Source: an uncultured Oscillospiraceae bacterium (lineage in GTDB: Bacteria; Bacillota; Clostridia; Oscillospirales; Oscillospiraceae). Taken from it: 64,000 nt of DNA. Position 1 is the stretch's first letter. Each line of letters begins with the position of its first letter. Under the pieces are notes generated by a model. That model was given only the letters and a program-made list of their open reading frames with translations. It had not been told where the DNA came from and did not search any database. Made by a program: the position numbers and the translations under genes. This document shows, piece after piece, positions 50,580 to 58,043 of this stretch. The DNA lies in contig CAJUOA010000002.1 in NCBI GenBank assembly GCA_910587785.1, positions 20,163 through 84,162 on the forward strand, read 5' to 3'.

Positions 50580-52184
50580 TCACGCCGGAGAGAGCCGCCC
50601 CGCCTCCATGACGAACCTCCCGTCGTAGAGCCTGTCCAGGTCCGGGACGGGCTTGTGGCAGACGTGGATGACGCAGGCGTCCTCCCGGAGCAGGAGCTCC
50701 TCCACCAGCCGGGCGTTTTCCGGGTCCAGGGCGCTGGTCACCTCGTCCAGGAGGTACACCTCCGCCCGGCCCGCCAGGGCCCGGGCCACGGCCACCCGCT
50801 GCCGCTCGCCGCCGGAGAGGCTCTCGACGGTCTCCGGCGTCAGATCCTGCCCCCGGTAGCGTTCCAGGAGGTAGCCCAGGTTCAGCTTCTCGACCACCTC
50901 CCGGTACCGCTCCGCCGGGATGTCCCGGCCCAGGAGGATGTTCTCCTCCAGTGTGGCGTAGAAGAGGCAGGGCTCCTGGAACACGGGGCAGACCTTCTTA
51001 TAATAGGCGTCCGGGGCGATTGCGCTTACCTCCCCGCCGCCCAGGCGGACGGCCCCCTCATAGGGGAGCTCCCCGGTGCGGGCAATGAGGCTCAGGAGGG
51101 TGGATTTCCCGCTCCCGCTGGGGCCGGAGATCATGTAGTTCTTCCCCGGCCGGAAGGTGCAGGAGACGTCCTTCAAAATCTCCAGCTCTCCCGCCCGGCA
51201 GGAGACGTGTTCCACCCGGATGGGCCCCCCTTCGCAGGGACGGCCCTCCTCCGCCGGGGCGGGGCGGGTGATGTCCTCGTAGCGCTCCACTAGGGGCCGG
51301 ACCTCGTTGCGGGCGTGCTGGAGGTAGGCCAGGACCTCGATGGGGGAGGCGATGAGGCTCTCCAGCTGCAGGGCGGCGATGAGCCCGCCCACGGTCATAT
51401 GCCCGCCGTAGATGAGGGCCGCGCCGGCGGTGAAGAGGAGCACCGTCTTGACCACCTGGAGGACCGTGGTGACGCCTCGGACGGTGAGGCTCACCCGGAG
51501 GCGCACGGCCTCGCTGGCGGCGGCGTCCCGGTTCGCGCCCTCCAGGAGCTCCACCGCCCGGTCCCGGCAGCGGTAGGTCCGCAAAATGTGGAGGCCCCCC
51601 AGGAAGGAGCCCAGGAGGGTGTTGTACCGGGCCGTTTTTTGGGAGAAGTCCTTCCGTGCGCCGCCGCCCTTTTCCCGCAGGGCCCTGGGGAGATAGACGA
51701 TGAGGGCGCTGGAGGCCAGGATGATGAGGGCCAGAAGCCAGTGGATGGTCACCAGGGACACAGCGGAGAAGAGAATGAGGAAGGTACACTGGACGATGTC
51801 CAGCAGGCCGATGAAGAACTGCTCGACGATGCTGGGCAGGTCGTTGTTGAGGAAGGAGGAGAAGGCGGCGGTCTCCTCCCTGCGCCTGCCGCCGGTGCGG
51901 GTGTAGGCGGCGAAAGCCTGGGTGCGCATATGGCGCTTCTGCCGGATGCGAAGGCCCTCGTTGAGGCGGTAGGAGGTGAGGTCCAGCACCACCCGGGCGA
52001 GGCTCAGGGCGATGAACAGGCCGAACACCCCCGCGCCCCCTCCGGCGGAGGAGATGACGGTGTTCACCAGGTCCCCGGACACCGTGGAGCACACCACGCA
52101 GGCCCCGCAGAAGATGAGGTTCACCGCCAGCGCGGCGAGGTAGAGGGCCCGGTTGGGCCCCAGGAGCTTCCAGACTTGCTTCAT
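50580..52184 (-). CDS. ABC exporter half-transporter 1 (membrane-ATPase fusion)
   Basis: A 534-aa ABC protein; the ATG at 52184 is chosen since AAAGGAGG precedes it, and upstream in-frame sequence crosses the promoter. Six helices (residues ~10-300), Walker A ISGPSGSGKST, signature LSGGERQR and Walker B VYLLDEVTSALD, all canonical. It likely forms a heterodimer with the following gene. Substrate unknown; the CydDC-like order and HutD neighbour do not settle it. Confidence 0.92.
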   Translation of the reverse strand: MKQVWKLLGPNRALYLAALAVNLIFCGACVVCSTVSGDLVNTVISSAGGGAGVFGLFIALSLARVVLDLTSYRLNEGLRIRQKRHMRTQAFAAYTRTGGRRREETAAFSSFLNNDLPSIVEQFFIGLLDIVQCTFLILFSAVSLVTIHWLLALIILASSALIVYLPRALREKGGGARKDFSQKTARYNTLLGSFLGGLHILRTYRCRDRAVELLEGANRDAAASEAVRLRVSLTVRGVTTVLQVVKTVLLFTAGAALIYGGHMTVGGLIAALQLESLIASPIEVLAYLQHARNEVRPLVERYEDITRPAPAEEGRPCEGGPIRVEHVSCRAGELEILKDVSCTFRPGKNYMISGPSGSGKSTLLSLIARTGELPYEGAVRLGGGEVSAIAPDAYYKKVCPVFQEPCLFYATLEENILLGRDIPAERYREVVEKLNLGYLLERYRGQDLTPETVESLSGGERQRVAVARALAGRAEVYLLDEVTSALDPENARLVEELLLREDACVIHVCHKPVPDLDRLYDGRFVMEAGRLSPA

Positions 52185-52214
52185 GGGAAAGCCCTCCTTT
52201 CTGAAACTGCCCTG

Positions 52215-52243
52215 ATTATACGGAATTTGGGGGAATCTGTCAA
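52215..52243 (-). promoter_or_regulatory. Consensus sigma-A promoter of the ABC-HutD operon
   Basis: Minus strand TTGACA (52243-52238) and TATAAT (52220-52215), a perfect match with a 17-bp spacer. Leader to the ATG at 52184 is only about 25 bases. Confidence 0.92.
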
Positions 52244-52415
52244 TCGGGGAGGAACGGCGCGGTGTTGTGGGCCCTGCAAATTTTTGCCGGCTCCCAGGGT
52301 TTATCACTTTTGTGTTGAGCTCTCCCCGGCCCGCCTCCCCCGGGTCCTGTACGGAATTTCCCAAATCAAACCGCCAAATTATTAAAATTTTATGAATTTA
52401 TTTTTGCGTTCCCCA

Positions 52416-52443
52416 TTGCTTTTGCGGGAAAACCTGCTATACT
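52416..52443 (+). promoter_or_regulatory. Sigma-A promoter of murA
   Basis: TTGCTT (52416-52421) and TATACT (52438-52443) spaced 16 bp in an AT-rich stretch; leader ~110 bases with no structure recognised. Confidence 0.7.
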
Positions 52444-52557
52444 AACTATTATCTAGGACTATGTCCGCTTATTACCGGCTTTTCCGGTATGAACTGCTTT
52501 TCTCTGGGTACAATGAAAACAGTTACCCGCTCATATATAAAAAAGAGGTGCAATCCT

Positions 52558-53859
52558 TTGATCAAATATATTGTTGAGGGCGGCCGGCCCTTGTTCGGCG
52601 AGATCCACATCAGCGGCGCAAAGAACGCCGCTGTCGCCATCATCCCCGCGGCACTGATGGTCACCGGCCCCTGCCGCATCGAGAACGTCCCCCAGATCAG
52701 CGATGTCACCATCCTCCTCGGCGTCCTCCAGGACCTGGGCGCAAGCGTGCGCTACCTCAACCCCCACACCGTGGAGGTGGACTGCACGAAGCTCCGCAAC
52801 GGCCGCGTGCCCTACGAATCCGCCCGCCAGTGCCGGGCCTCCTACTACATGCTGGGCGCTCTGCTGGGCCGCTTCGGCGCGGCGGACGTGGCCCTGCCCG
52901 GCGGCTGCAACTTTGGCGGCACCCGGCCCATCGACCAGCACCTGAAGGGCTTCAAAGCCCTGGGGGCCCAGGTGGACACCCAGGGCGGCTTCGTCATGGC
53001 CGAGGCCGCGGGAGGCCGCGTCAAGGGCACCAGCATCTTCCTGGACAAGGTCTCCGTGGGGGCTACCATCAACATCATGATGGCCGCCGCCCTGGCCGAG
53101 GGCATGACCGTTATCGAAAATGCCGCAAAAGAGCCCCATGTGGTGGATCTGGCCAATTTCCTCAACTCCATGGGGGCCAACATCATGGGCGCGGGCACCG
53201 ACGTCATCAAGGTCCGGGGGGTGGACAGCCTCCGGGGCGGGACCTACTCCATCATCCCCGACCAGATCGAGGCCGGGACCTATATGGCCGCCGTGGCCGC
53301 CTGCGGCGGCTCGGTGAAGCTCTGCAACATCATCCCCAAGCACATGGACTGCATCACCGCCAAGCTCACCGAGATGGGCGTGGAGGTCCAGGAGGTGGAC
53401 GACAGCCTTCTCGTCAGCCGCATCGGCCCCCTGGTCCGCACCAACATCAAGACCATGCCCTATCCCGGCTTTCCCACGGACATGCAGCCCCAGGTGGCGG
53501 CGGCGCTGTGCCTTGCGAGGGGCACCAGCGTCATTACGGACAACGTCTGGAACAGCCGCTTCCGGTATATCGACGAATTCAAGCGCATGGGGGCCCAGAT
53601 CCAGGTGGACGGGAACCTTGCCATCATCGAGGGCGTGGAGCGCCTGACCGGGGCCCAGCTGGAGGCCTGTGACCTGCGGGCGGGCGCGGCCATGCTCATT
53701 GCGGCCCTCGCCGCCCACGGCATCAGCGAGATCACCAACGTGCAGTATATCGAGCGGGGCTATGAGGACGTCATCGGCAAACTCCGGAGCATCGGCGGGA
53801 GCATCCGCGCCGTGGAGGTCCCGGAGGAGGAGCCCTTGGCGGTGAGCTCCGCGGGCTGA
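52558..53859 (+). CDS. murA: UDP-N-acetylglucosamine 1-carboxyvinyltransferase MurA
   Basis: First committed step of peptidoglycan synthesis: transfer of enolpyruvate from PEP to UDP-GlcNAc. The TTG at 52558 is preferred, with AAAGAGGTG eight bases upstream; starting at the ATG at 52489 would add a basic extension not seen in the family. The 433-residue enzyme shows KNAAVAIIPAALM, the catalytic-Cys loop PGGCNFGGTRPID (Cys117, equivalent to Cys115 of E. coli, so fosfomycin-type attack is possible), and VPEEEPLA near the C-terminus. Followed by a GGGGCG dyad and a YycJ-type gene. Confidence 0.96.
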   Translation: MIKYIVEGGRPLFGEIHISGAKNAAVAIIPAALMVTGPCRIENVPQISDVTILLGVLQDLGASVRYLNPHTVEVDCTKLRNGRVPYESARQCRASYYMLGALLGRFGAADVALPGGCNFGGTRPIDQHLKGFKALGAQVDTQGGFVMAEAAGGRVKGTSIFLDKVSVGATINIMMAAALAEGMTVIENAAKEPHVVDLANFLNSMGANIMGAGTDVIKVRGVDSLRGGTYSIIPDQIEAGTYMAAVAACGGSVKLCNIIPKHMDCITAKLTEMGVEVQEVDDSLLVSRIGPLVRTNIKTMPYPGFPTDMQPQVAAALCLARGTSVITDNVWNSRFRYIDEFKRMGAQIQVDGNLAIIEGVERLTGAQLEACDLRAGAAMLIAALAAHGISEITNVQYIERGYEDVIGKLRSIGGSIRAVEVPEEEPLAVSSAG

Positions 53860-53905
53860 AGGGGCCGCAAGCCCCTACATAGCGCGGTAGAACGGCCAAC
53901 GCACC

Positions 53906-53932
53906 CGTAGGGGGAGAATATCCGCCCCTACG
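53906..53932. repeat. GGGGCG-type intergenic dyad
   Basis: Arms CGTAGGGG and CCCCTACG around an AT-rich loop, between murA and the MBL gene. Same family as 55264-55292 and 46872-46900. Confidence 0.7.
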
Positions 53933-53997
53933 AAATGGAGGGCGTCCCGTTCCCAAGGCGGAAACGGTTTTACATCCTTCGAGGACACAAAATAATT

Positions 53998-54798
53998 ATG
54001 ACAAAATTCTGGACATTTGCAAGCGGGTCCACAGGGAACGCCTCTCTGCTGGTCTGCGGCGAGGTGGCGGTGCTCATCGACATCGGCATCTCCTGCCGCC
54101 GCATCTTACAGCACGCAGAGGACGCGGGGCGCTCCCCGGAGGACCTGACCGCCCTGGTGGTCACCCACGAGCACGAGGACCACGTCTCGGGCCTTCGCAC
54201 GTATACCAAGCGCTACAGCACCCCCATCTTCTGCTCCCGGGGCACCGGGGCCCATCTGGACTACCGGCTGGAGAGGGTGCTACCTTTGCTGCGCCCTTTG
54301 GCCCTGGGGAAGCCCTGCGATTTGGGAGGCGGCGTCACGCTGACCCTCCACCCTACCAGCCACGACAGCTCCCAGAGTACGGCGGTGCGTCTGGACACCC
54401 CCGACGGCTCCGTGGCGGTGCTCACGGACACGGGAGTGGTGCCCGAGGAGACGGGGGCGGCGCTTCTGGGGGCGGACATTTTGCTCCTGGAGGCCAACCA
54501 CGACGTGGAGCGTCTCCGGGCGGGCCCCTACTCCTACGTGCTCAAGCACCGCATCCTGGGCCCGGAGGGCCACCTGAGCAACGCCGCCGCCGCCCGCTAC
54601 GCGGCGGAGAGTGTCCGCTCGGGCACCCGCACGGTTCTCCTCGCCCACCTCAGCGAGGAGAACAACACCCCCGCCCTGGCCCGTCAGGCCGTGGAGGCCG
54701 CCCTGGCGGAGGCCGGGCTCACCGCCCGGGTGGTGGTGGTTCCCCATAACACTGCAAGCGAGGCGTTCACCCTGGAGAAGTCCCCATGCGGCGTATAA
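53998..54798 (+). CDS. YycJ/WalJ-type MBL-fold hydrolase
   Basis: A 266-aa metallo-beta-lactamase-fold protein of the YycJ group, often near walK/rlmH and proposed to act on DNA or nucleotides. Metal motif HEHEDH (residues ~58-63) is intact; start MTKFWTFASGSTGNASLLV is typical. The ATG at 53998 has only a weak GAGG 13 bases upstream; no better start exists. Its end overlaps rlmH by 13 bases. Confidence 0.87.
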   Translation: MTKFWTFASGSTGNASLLVCGEVAVLIDIGISCRRILQHAEDAGRSPEDLTALVVTHEHEDHVSGLRTYTKRYSTPIFCSRGTGAHLDYRLERVLPLLRPLALGKPCDLGGGVTLTLHPTSHDSSQSTAVRLDTPDGSVAVLTDTGVVPEETGAALLGADILLLEANHDVERLRAGPYSYVLKHRILGPEGHLSNAAAARYAAESVRSGTRTVLLAHLSEENNTPALARQAVEAALAEAGLTARVVVVPHNTASEAFTLEKSPCGV

Positions 54799-55247
54799 CG
54801 CTCCTCTGTGTGGGGAAGCTCAAGGAGCGCTTCTACATCCAGGCGGCGGAGGAGTACGCCAAGCGCCTGGGGCGCTACTGCAAGCTGGAGGTCCTGGAGC
54901 TCCCGGAGCAGCGTCTGGGAGAGGCCCCCTCCCCGGCGGAGGTCCAGCGCGCTTTGGCCCGGGAGGCGGAGGCCCTGCGGGGCAGATTGTCCGGGCGGTA
55001 TATCGCCCTGTGCGTGGAGGGCGAACAGCGGGAGAGTGAGGCCTTCGCCAAGCTCCTGGAGCCCCCGGAGCCTCTGACGTTCGTCATCGGCGGGTCCTAC
55101 GGCCTCCATGATTCCGTGAAGGCCGGGGCTTTTTTGCGCCTGAGCATGTCGAAGATGACCTTTCCCCACCATTTGGCCCGGGTGATGGTCCTGGAGCAGG
55201 TCTACCGGGGATTCAAAATTCTGGAGGGGAGCCGGTACCATAAATAG
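54786..55247 (+). CDS. rlmH: 23S rRNA pseudouridine-1915 N3-methyltransferase RlmH
   Basis: SPOUT methyltransferase acting on 70S ribosomes. Its 153 residues cover the whole fold: start ITLLCVGKLKE, SAM-pocket FVIGGSYGL (near residue 100), and the conserved end LSMSKMTFPHHLARVMVLEQVYRGFKI (in blocks), EGSRYHK. It overlaps the MBL gene, as commonly seen. Confidence 0.97.
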   Translation: MRRITLLCVGKLKERFYIQAAEEYAKRLGRYCKLEVLELPEQRLGEAPSPAEVQRALAREAEALRGRLSGRYIALCVEGEQRESEAFAKLLEPPEPLTFVIGGSYGLHDSVKAGAFLRLSMSKMTFPHHLARVMVLEQVYRGFKILEGSRYHK

Positions 55248-55263
55248 ACCGGCGCACCACACC

Positions 55264-55292
55264 CGTAAGGGCGTACAATGTGCGCCCCTACG
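55264..55292. repeat. GGGGCG-type intergenic dyad
   Basis: Arms CGTAAGGGCG and CGCCCCTACG (one mismatch), 9-base loop. Downstream of rlmH. Confidence 0.7.
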
Positions 55293-55339
55293 GCATCCAT
55301 CATCCCCGTGGCATTTCCCGAAATCCTGCGCCAAAACAT

Positions 55340-55376
55340 AAAAACTCCCTGACACACGCCGTGTCAGGGAGTTTTT
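55340..55376. terminator. Bidirectional terminator between rlmH and YiiX-like gene
   Basis: Fifteen-bp stem AAAACTCCCTGACAC / GTGTCAGGGAGTTTT with 5-base loop, T-rich on both strands. Confidence 0.92.
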
Positions 55377-55382
55377 GTTTGC

Positions 55383-55997
55383 TCAAATTCTGCCTGCGCA
55401 GAAGCGGTACGCCCGCAGCAGCAGCGGCCCGAAGGGCAGCACGCTCACCACCTCCGAGGGCCGGGGCAGGTCCTGCTCCACGCCGAAGCCGCCGAGGTAT
55501 CCCTCGCTGACCAGCTCCAGCCCCTCTGCGGCGCAGAAGTCGGCAGGGTGGACCAGGGCGGCGTCCTTATCCATCTCCAGGGCCCCGCACTGCTGGAGGG
55601 CGTCAGCCACGAACTGGGAGCAGAAGTAGCAGTCCCGGCGGCTGAAGGGGCGGTGGAAATAGGCGGTGAAGACGCCCAGGATGTTGTAGCGGTAGCGTCT
55701 CCGGGCGGCGTACATGTCCGTAAGGAGCCGCCGCAGGCGCAGGCAGGTCTCCGGACTGACCCGCAGCCGGTACATCTGGTAGCGGATGCGGCCCGCCCCG
55801 GCGCGGTCTACCTCCTCCTTGATGAGCCCGGCGGGGAGCATCAGGAGGCGGTACTTGCGGGCGAAGCTGTAGAAATCCCCCTGGAGCCCGTCCAGGCCGA
55901 TGGATGCGTGGGTATAGGGCGCGTCGGTCATGACGTGGATGAACCGGGAGAAATATGTATTGGATTTGGTGACGAGGATGTAGATATCGCGTGCCAC
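55383..55997 (-). CDS. YiiX-like permuted papain-fold amidase
   Basis: A 204-aa protein of the YiiX/YebB-type NlpC-P60-like group. Start GTG at 55997 with GGGGGAAGAG upstream. Blocks: ARDIYILVTKSNTYFSRFIHVMTDAPYTHASIGLDG with the conserved His (THAS), and DCYFCSQFVADALQQCGAL with the probable nucleophile Cys (CSQFV). The order His before Cys reflects the circular permutation of the fold. No signal peptide. Likely hydrolyses an amide or peptide; role unknown. Confidence 0.82.
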   Translation of the reverse strand: MARDIYILVTKSNTYFSRFIHVMTDAPYTHASIGLDGLQGDFYSFARKYRLLMLPAGLIKEEVDRAGAGRIRYQMYRLRVSPETCLRLRRLLTDMYAARRRYRYNILGVFTAYFHRPFSRRDCYFCSQFVADALQQCGALEMDKDAALVHPADFCAAEGLELVSEGYLGGFGVEQDLPRPSEVVSVLPFGPLLLRAYRFCAGRI

Positions 55998-56168
55998 GGG
56001 CTCTTCCCCCTTGCTAAAGACTTCCCCTATTATAGCCCAAACCGCCCCTCCTGTAAAGCGGAATCGGGCGGATGGGAAAATTTTATGCGGTCCCGGCAAA
56101 AAAAAGGGGCCCAGGGACCGTCTGGGGATGGTCCACGCACCGCGAGATGGCTGATTGGAGGCCCGCCG

Positions 56169-57095
56169 TCACACCGCGTCGAACTCCCACATCTGCTTCA
56201 TCCGCTCCCCGGCCCAGACGACCTGGTTGCGGCCATGTTTCTTGGCGTCGTAGAGCATGGTATCGGCGATCTTGAGGTAGGAGGCGAAGGAGTCCTCGGC
56301 CCGGGGGACCACGGTGACGCCCCCGATGCTCACCGTCACATAGGGGGACACGGAGGGGTTGTGGGGGATGTGGAGGTCCTCCAGCGCCCGGCGGATCTTC
56401 TTCATATGGGCGAAGACCTTCTCCGCGCTCCCGCCCAGGATGAGGGAGACGAACTCCTCGCCGCCGTAGCGGGCCAAAAAGTCGGTGCTCCGCTGGAGGC
56501 GGGCGGCGGCGGTTTTGGCCACGGCGGCGATGACCTTGTCCCCGGCGGGGTGGCCGAAGGTGTCGTTGTAGATCTTGAAGTTGTCGATGTCGAACATGCA
56601 GATGGAGAAGGGCACGTGGAGCCGCACGGCCTCGTTCCACTTCATGACGCTGTAGAGGTCATACCAGCGGCGGTTGGCGATGCCGGTGAGCTGGTCAGTC
56701 AGGGACTGGTGCTCCACCTGACGGCGGTAGTTGTAGAGTTTGATGTGGGTGTTGACCCGGGCCTTGACGATGAGGGGTTTAAAGGGCTTGCGGATGTAGT
56801 CCACCGCCCCCAAGACCAGGCCGTGCTGTTCGTCCTCCTCGTCGGAGAGGCTGGTGATGAGGATCACCGGCACGCTCTGGGTGATGACCTCCTCCTGGAG
56901 TTTTTTGAGCAGGGTAAAGCCGTCCATGCCCGGCATGACCACGTCCAGAAGGATGAGGGAGAAGCTCTCGCGGCTTGCGAGGCGCAGGCCGTCCTCTGCG
57001 GTCTGGGCCACGACCACGTCGTAATCGCCCTCCAGGATGGCCTTGAGCCGGGAGGCCTGTACGGTGCTGTCGTCCACGACCAGGATCTTTTCCAT
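56169..57095 (-). CDS. Response-regulator diguanylate cyclase (REC-GGDEF)
   Basis: A 308-aa two-domain protein. REC domain residues ~1-120: acidic pocket DD, phospho-acceptor Asp in LLDVVMPGMDG, and Lys in RKPFKP. GGDEF domain residues ~145-300: signature RYGGEEF is active-type, and an inhibitory RxxD site (RSTD) lies five residues before it. It makes c-di-GMP when phosphorylated. ATG 57095 follows AAGGAGTG. No histidine kinase lies adjacent, so it may take signals from elsewhere. PilZ and flagellar genes lie in the same window. Confidence 0.94.
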   Translation of the reverse strand: MEKILVVDDSTVQASRLKAILEGDYDVVVAQTAEDGLRLASRESFSLILLDVVMPGMDGFTLLKKLQEEVITQSVPVILITSLSDEEDEQHGLVLGAVDYIRKPFKPLIVKARVNTHIKLYNYRRQVEHQSLTDQLTGIANRRWYDLYSVMKWNEAVRLHVPFSICMFDIDNFKIYNDTFGHPAGDKVIAAVAKTAAARLQRSTDFLARYGGEEFVSLILGGSAEKVFAHMKKIRRALEDLHIPHNPSVSPYVTVSIGGVTVVPRAEDSFASYLKIADTMLYDAKKHGRNQVVWAGERMKQMWEFDAV

Positions 57096-57287
57096 AACCA
57101 CACTCCTTATCTCCCCGGGGCCCCGCCCCGGCGGATCGTTCATTCAAAGGGGGATTATATACCAATTTTCGGCTTTTCGCAATCCTTTTTTTCGGAAACG
57201 GTGGAACATTGCCCAACATGACCGCCGCGAAACGGTCTGCGCCCCTACGAATAGTGCCGTCCTCCGGTCCTCCTCACGAAATGCCCC

Positions 57288-57316
57288 TTGACAAATCCTC
57301 CCAAGTAAAAGATAAT
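57288..57316 (+). promoter_or_regulatory. Sigma-A promoter before RelE-like gene
   Basis: TTGACA (57288-57293) and GATAAT (57311-57316) with a 17-bp spacer; the start lies ~30 bases before the AAAGGAG and ATG at 57351. Confidence 0.7.
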
Positions 57317-57350
57317 AGGTAGTATTACCAGACAGAAAGGAGCGGGAGAC

Positions 57351-58043
57351 ATGCGCTACACCGTGGAGTACACGCCCCGGGCGGTGGAGGACCTGAAAAA
57401 GCTCACCCCCCAGGCGGCAAACCTCGTCTACAGCTGGACGGAGAAGAACCTGGTGGACTGCCAGGACCCCCGGGCCCTGGGCTCGGGACGGAAAAGAGGG
57501 GGCCGGTGGCGCTACCGGATCGGGGCCTACCGGCTGGTGTGCGAGATCGAGGAGGCGCGGATCGTCGTCCTCGCCGTCACCAGCGGGGTGGAGGACCCCT
57601 CCGGGACCTATGACCGCCGGGGCCGGGCCAAGCGCCGGGCGCCCAGCGTGTTCCTCAAGTCCACCGCCCGCCAGACGGTGAAGGCGGCGGCACTTCTCAT
57701 CGTGACGGCCCTTTTGACCTTCGCCTTCGTCTCCCGGGGGGGCGGAGTGGCTGCTCCTGACCCAGGAGGCGGAGCGGCTGGAGGGCTTCTACCGGGCCAC
57801 CGGCGGCGTCCAGGAGCTCAAGGGCCCCCGGGGGTCTCTTGGGGAGCGGCCCCGGGGCAAGGACGCCTCCGACGTCATCGCCTACCTGGAGGAGAGCCCC
57901 TATGTGGAGCGGGTGGACGTGCGGCGAAGCCTCTCCGCCGTCACGCCGGAAGAGCCCGGCTACTCCACCACATACCAGAATGCCAACTACTACTCCGAGG
58001 ACGTGCTCTTCTACGGGACCCTGCAAGGCGCGGTCAAACTTGA
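57351..58043 (+). CDS. RelE/ParE-like toxin fused in frame to a permease N-terminus
   Basis: Residues 1-~88 are a RelE/ParE-type fold (YTVEYTPRAVEDLKKL; RKRGGRWRYRIGAYRLVCEIEE; IVVLAV). No stop follows; the frame passes into residues ~93-128, the start of an FtsX-type permease (SVFLKSTARQTVKAAALLIVTALLTFAFVSR), then leaves that frame at a run of seven G at 57736-57742 and ends at 58043 in meaningless sequence. No antitoxin gene precedes it. Either a deletion joined two genes, or the toxin ends normally in some copies and this tail is new. Confidence 0.62.
   Translation: MRYTVEYTPRAVEDLKKLTPQAANLVYSWTEKNLVDCQDPRALGSGRKRGGRWRYRIGAYRLVCEIEEARIVVLAVTSGVEDPSGTYDRRGRAKRRAPSVFLKSTARQTVKAAALLIVTALLTFAFVSRGGGVAAPDPGGGAAGGLLPGHRRRPGAQGPPGVSWGAAPGQGRLRRHRLPGGEPLCGAGGRAAKPLRRHAGRARLLHHIPECQLLLRGRALLRDPARRGQT

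Noticed and set aside
52489..52557. Upstream ATG start for murA
   Set aside because: Would add a 23-residue basic extension and lacks a ribosome site; TTG 52558 gives the normal MurA N-terminus.
56095..56140. Terminator after the GGDEF gene
   Set aside because: There is a T-run on the minus strand, but the GGACC/GGTCC stem is short and too far from it.
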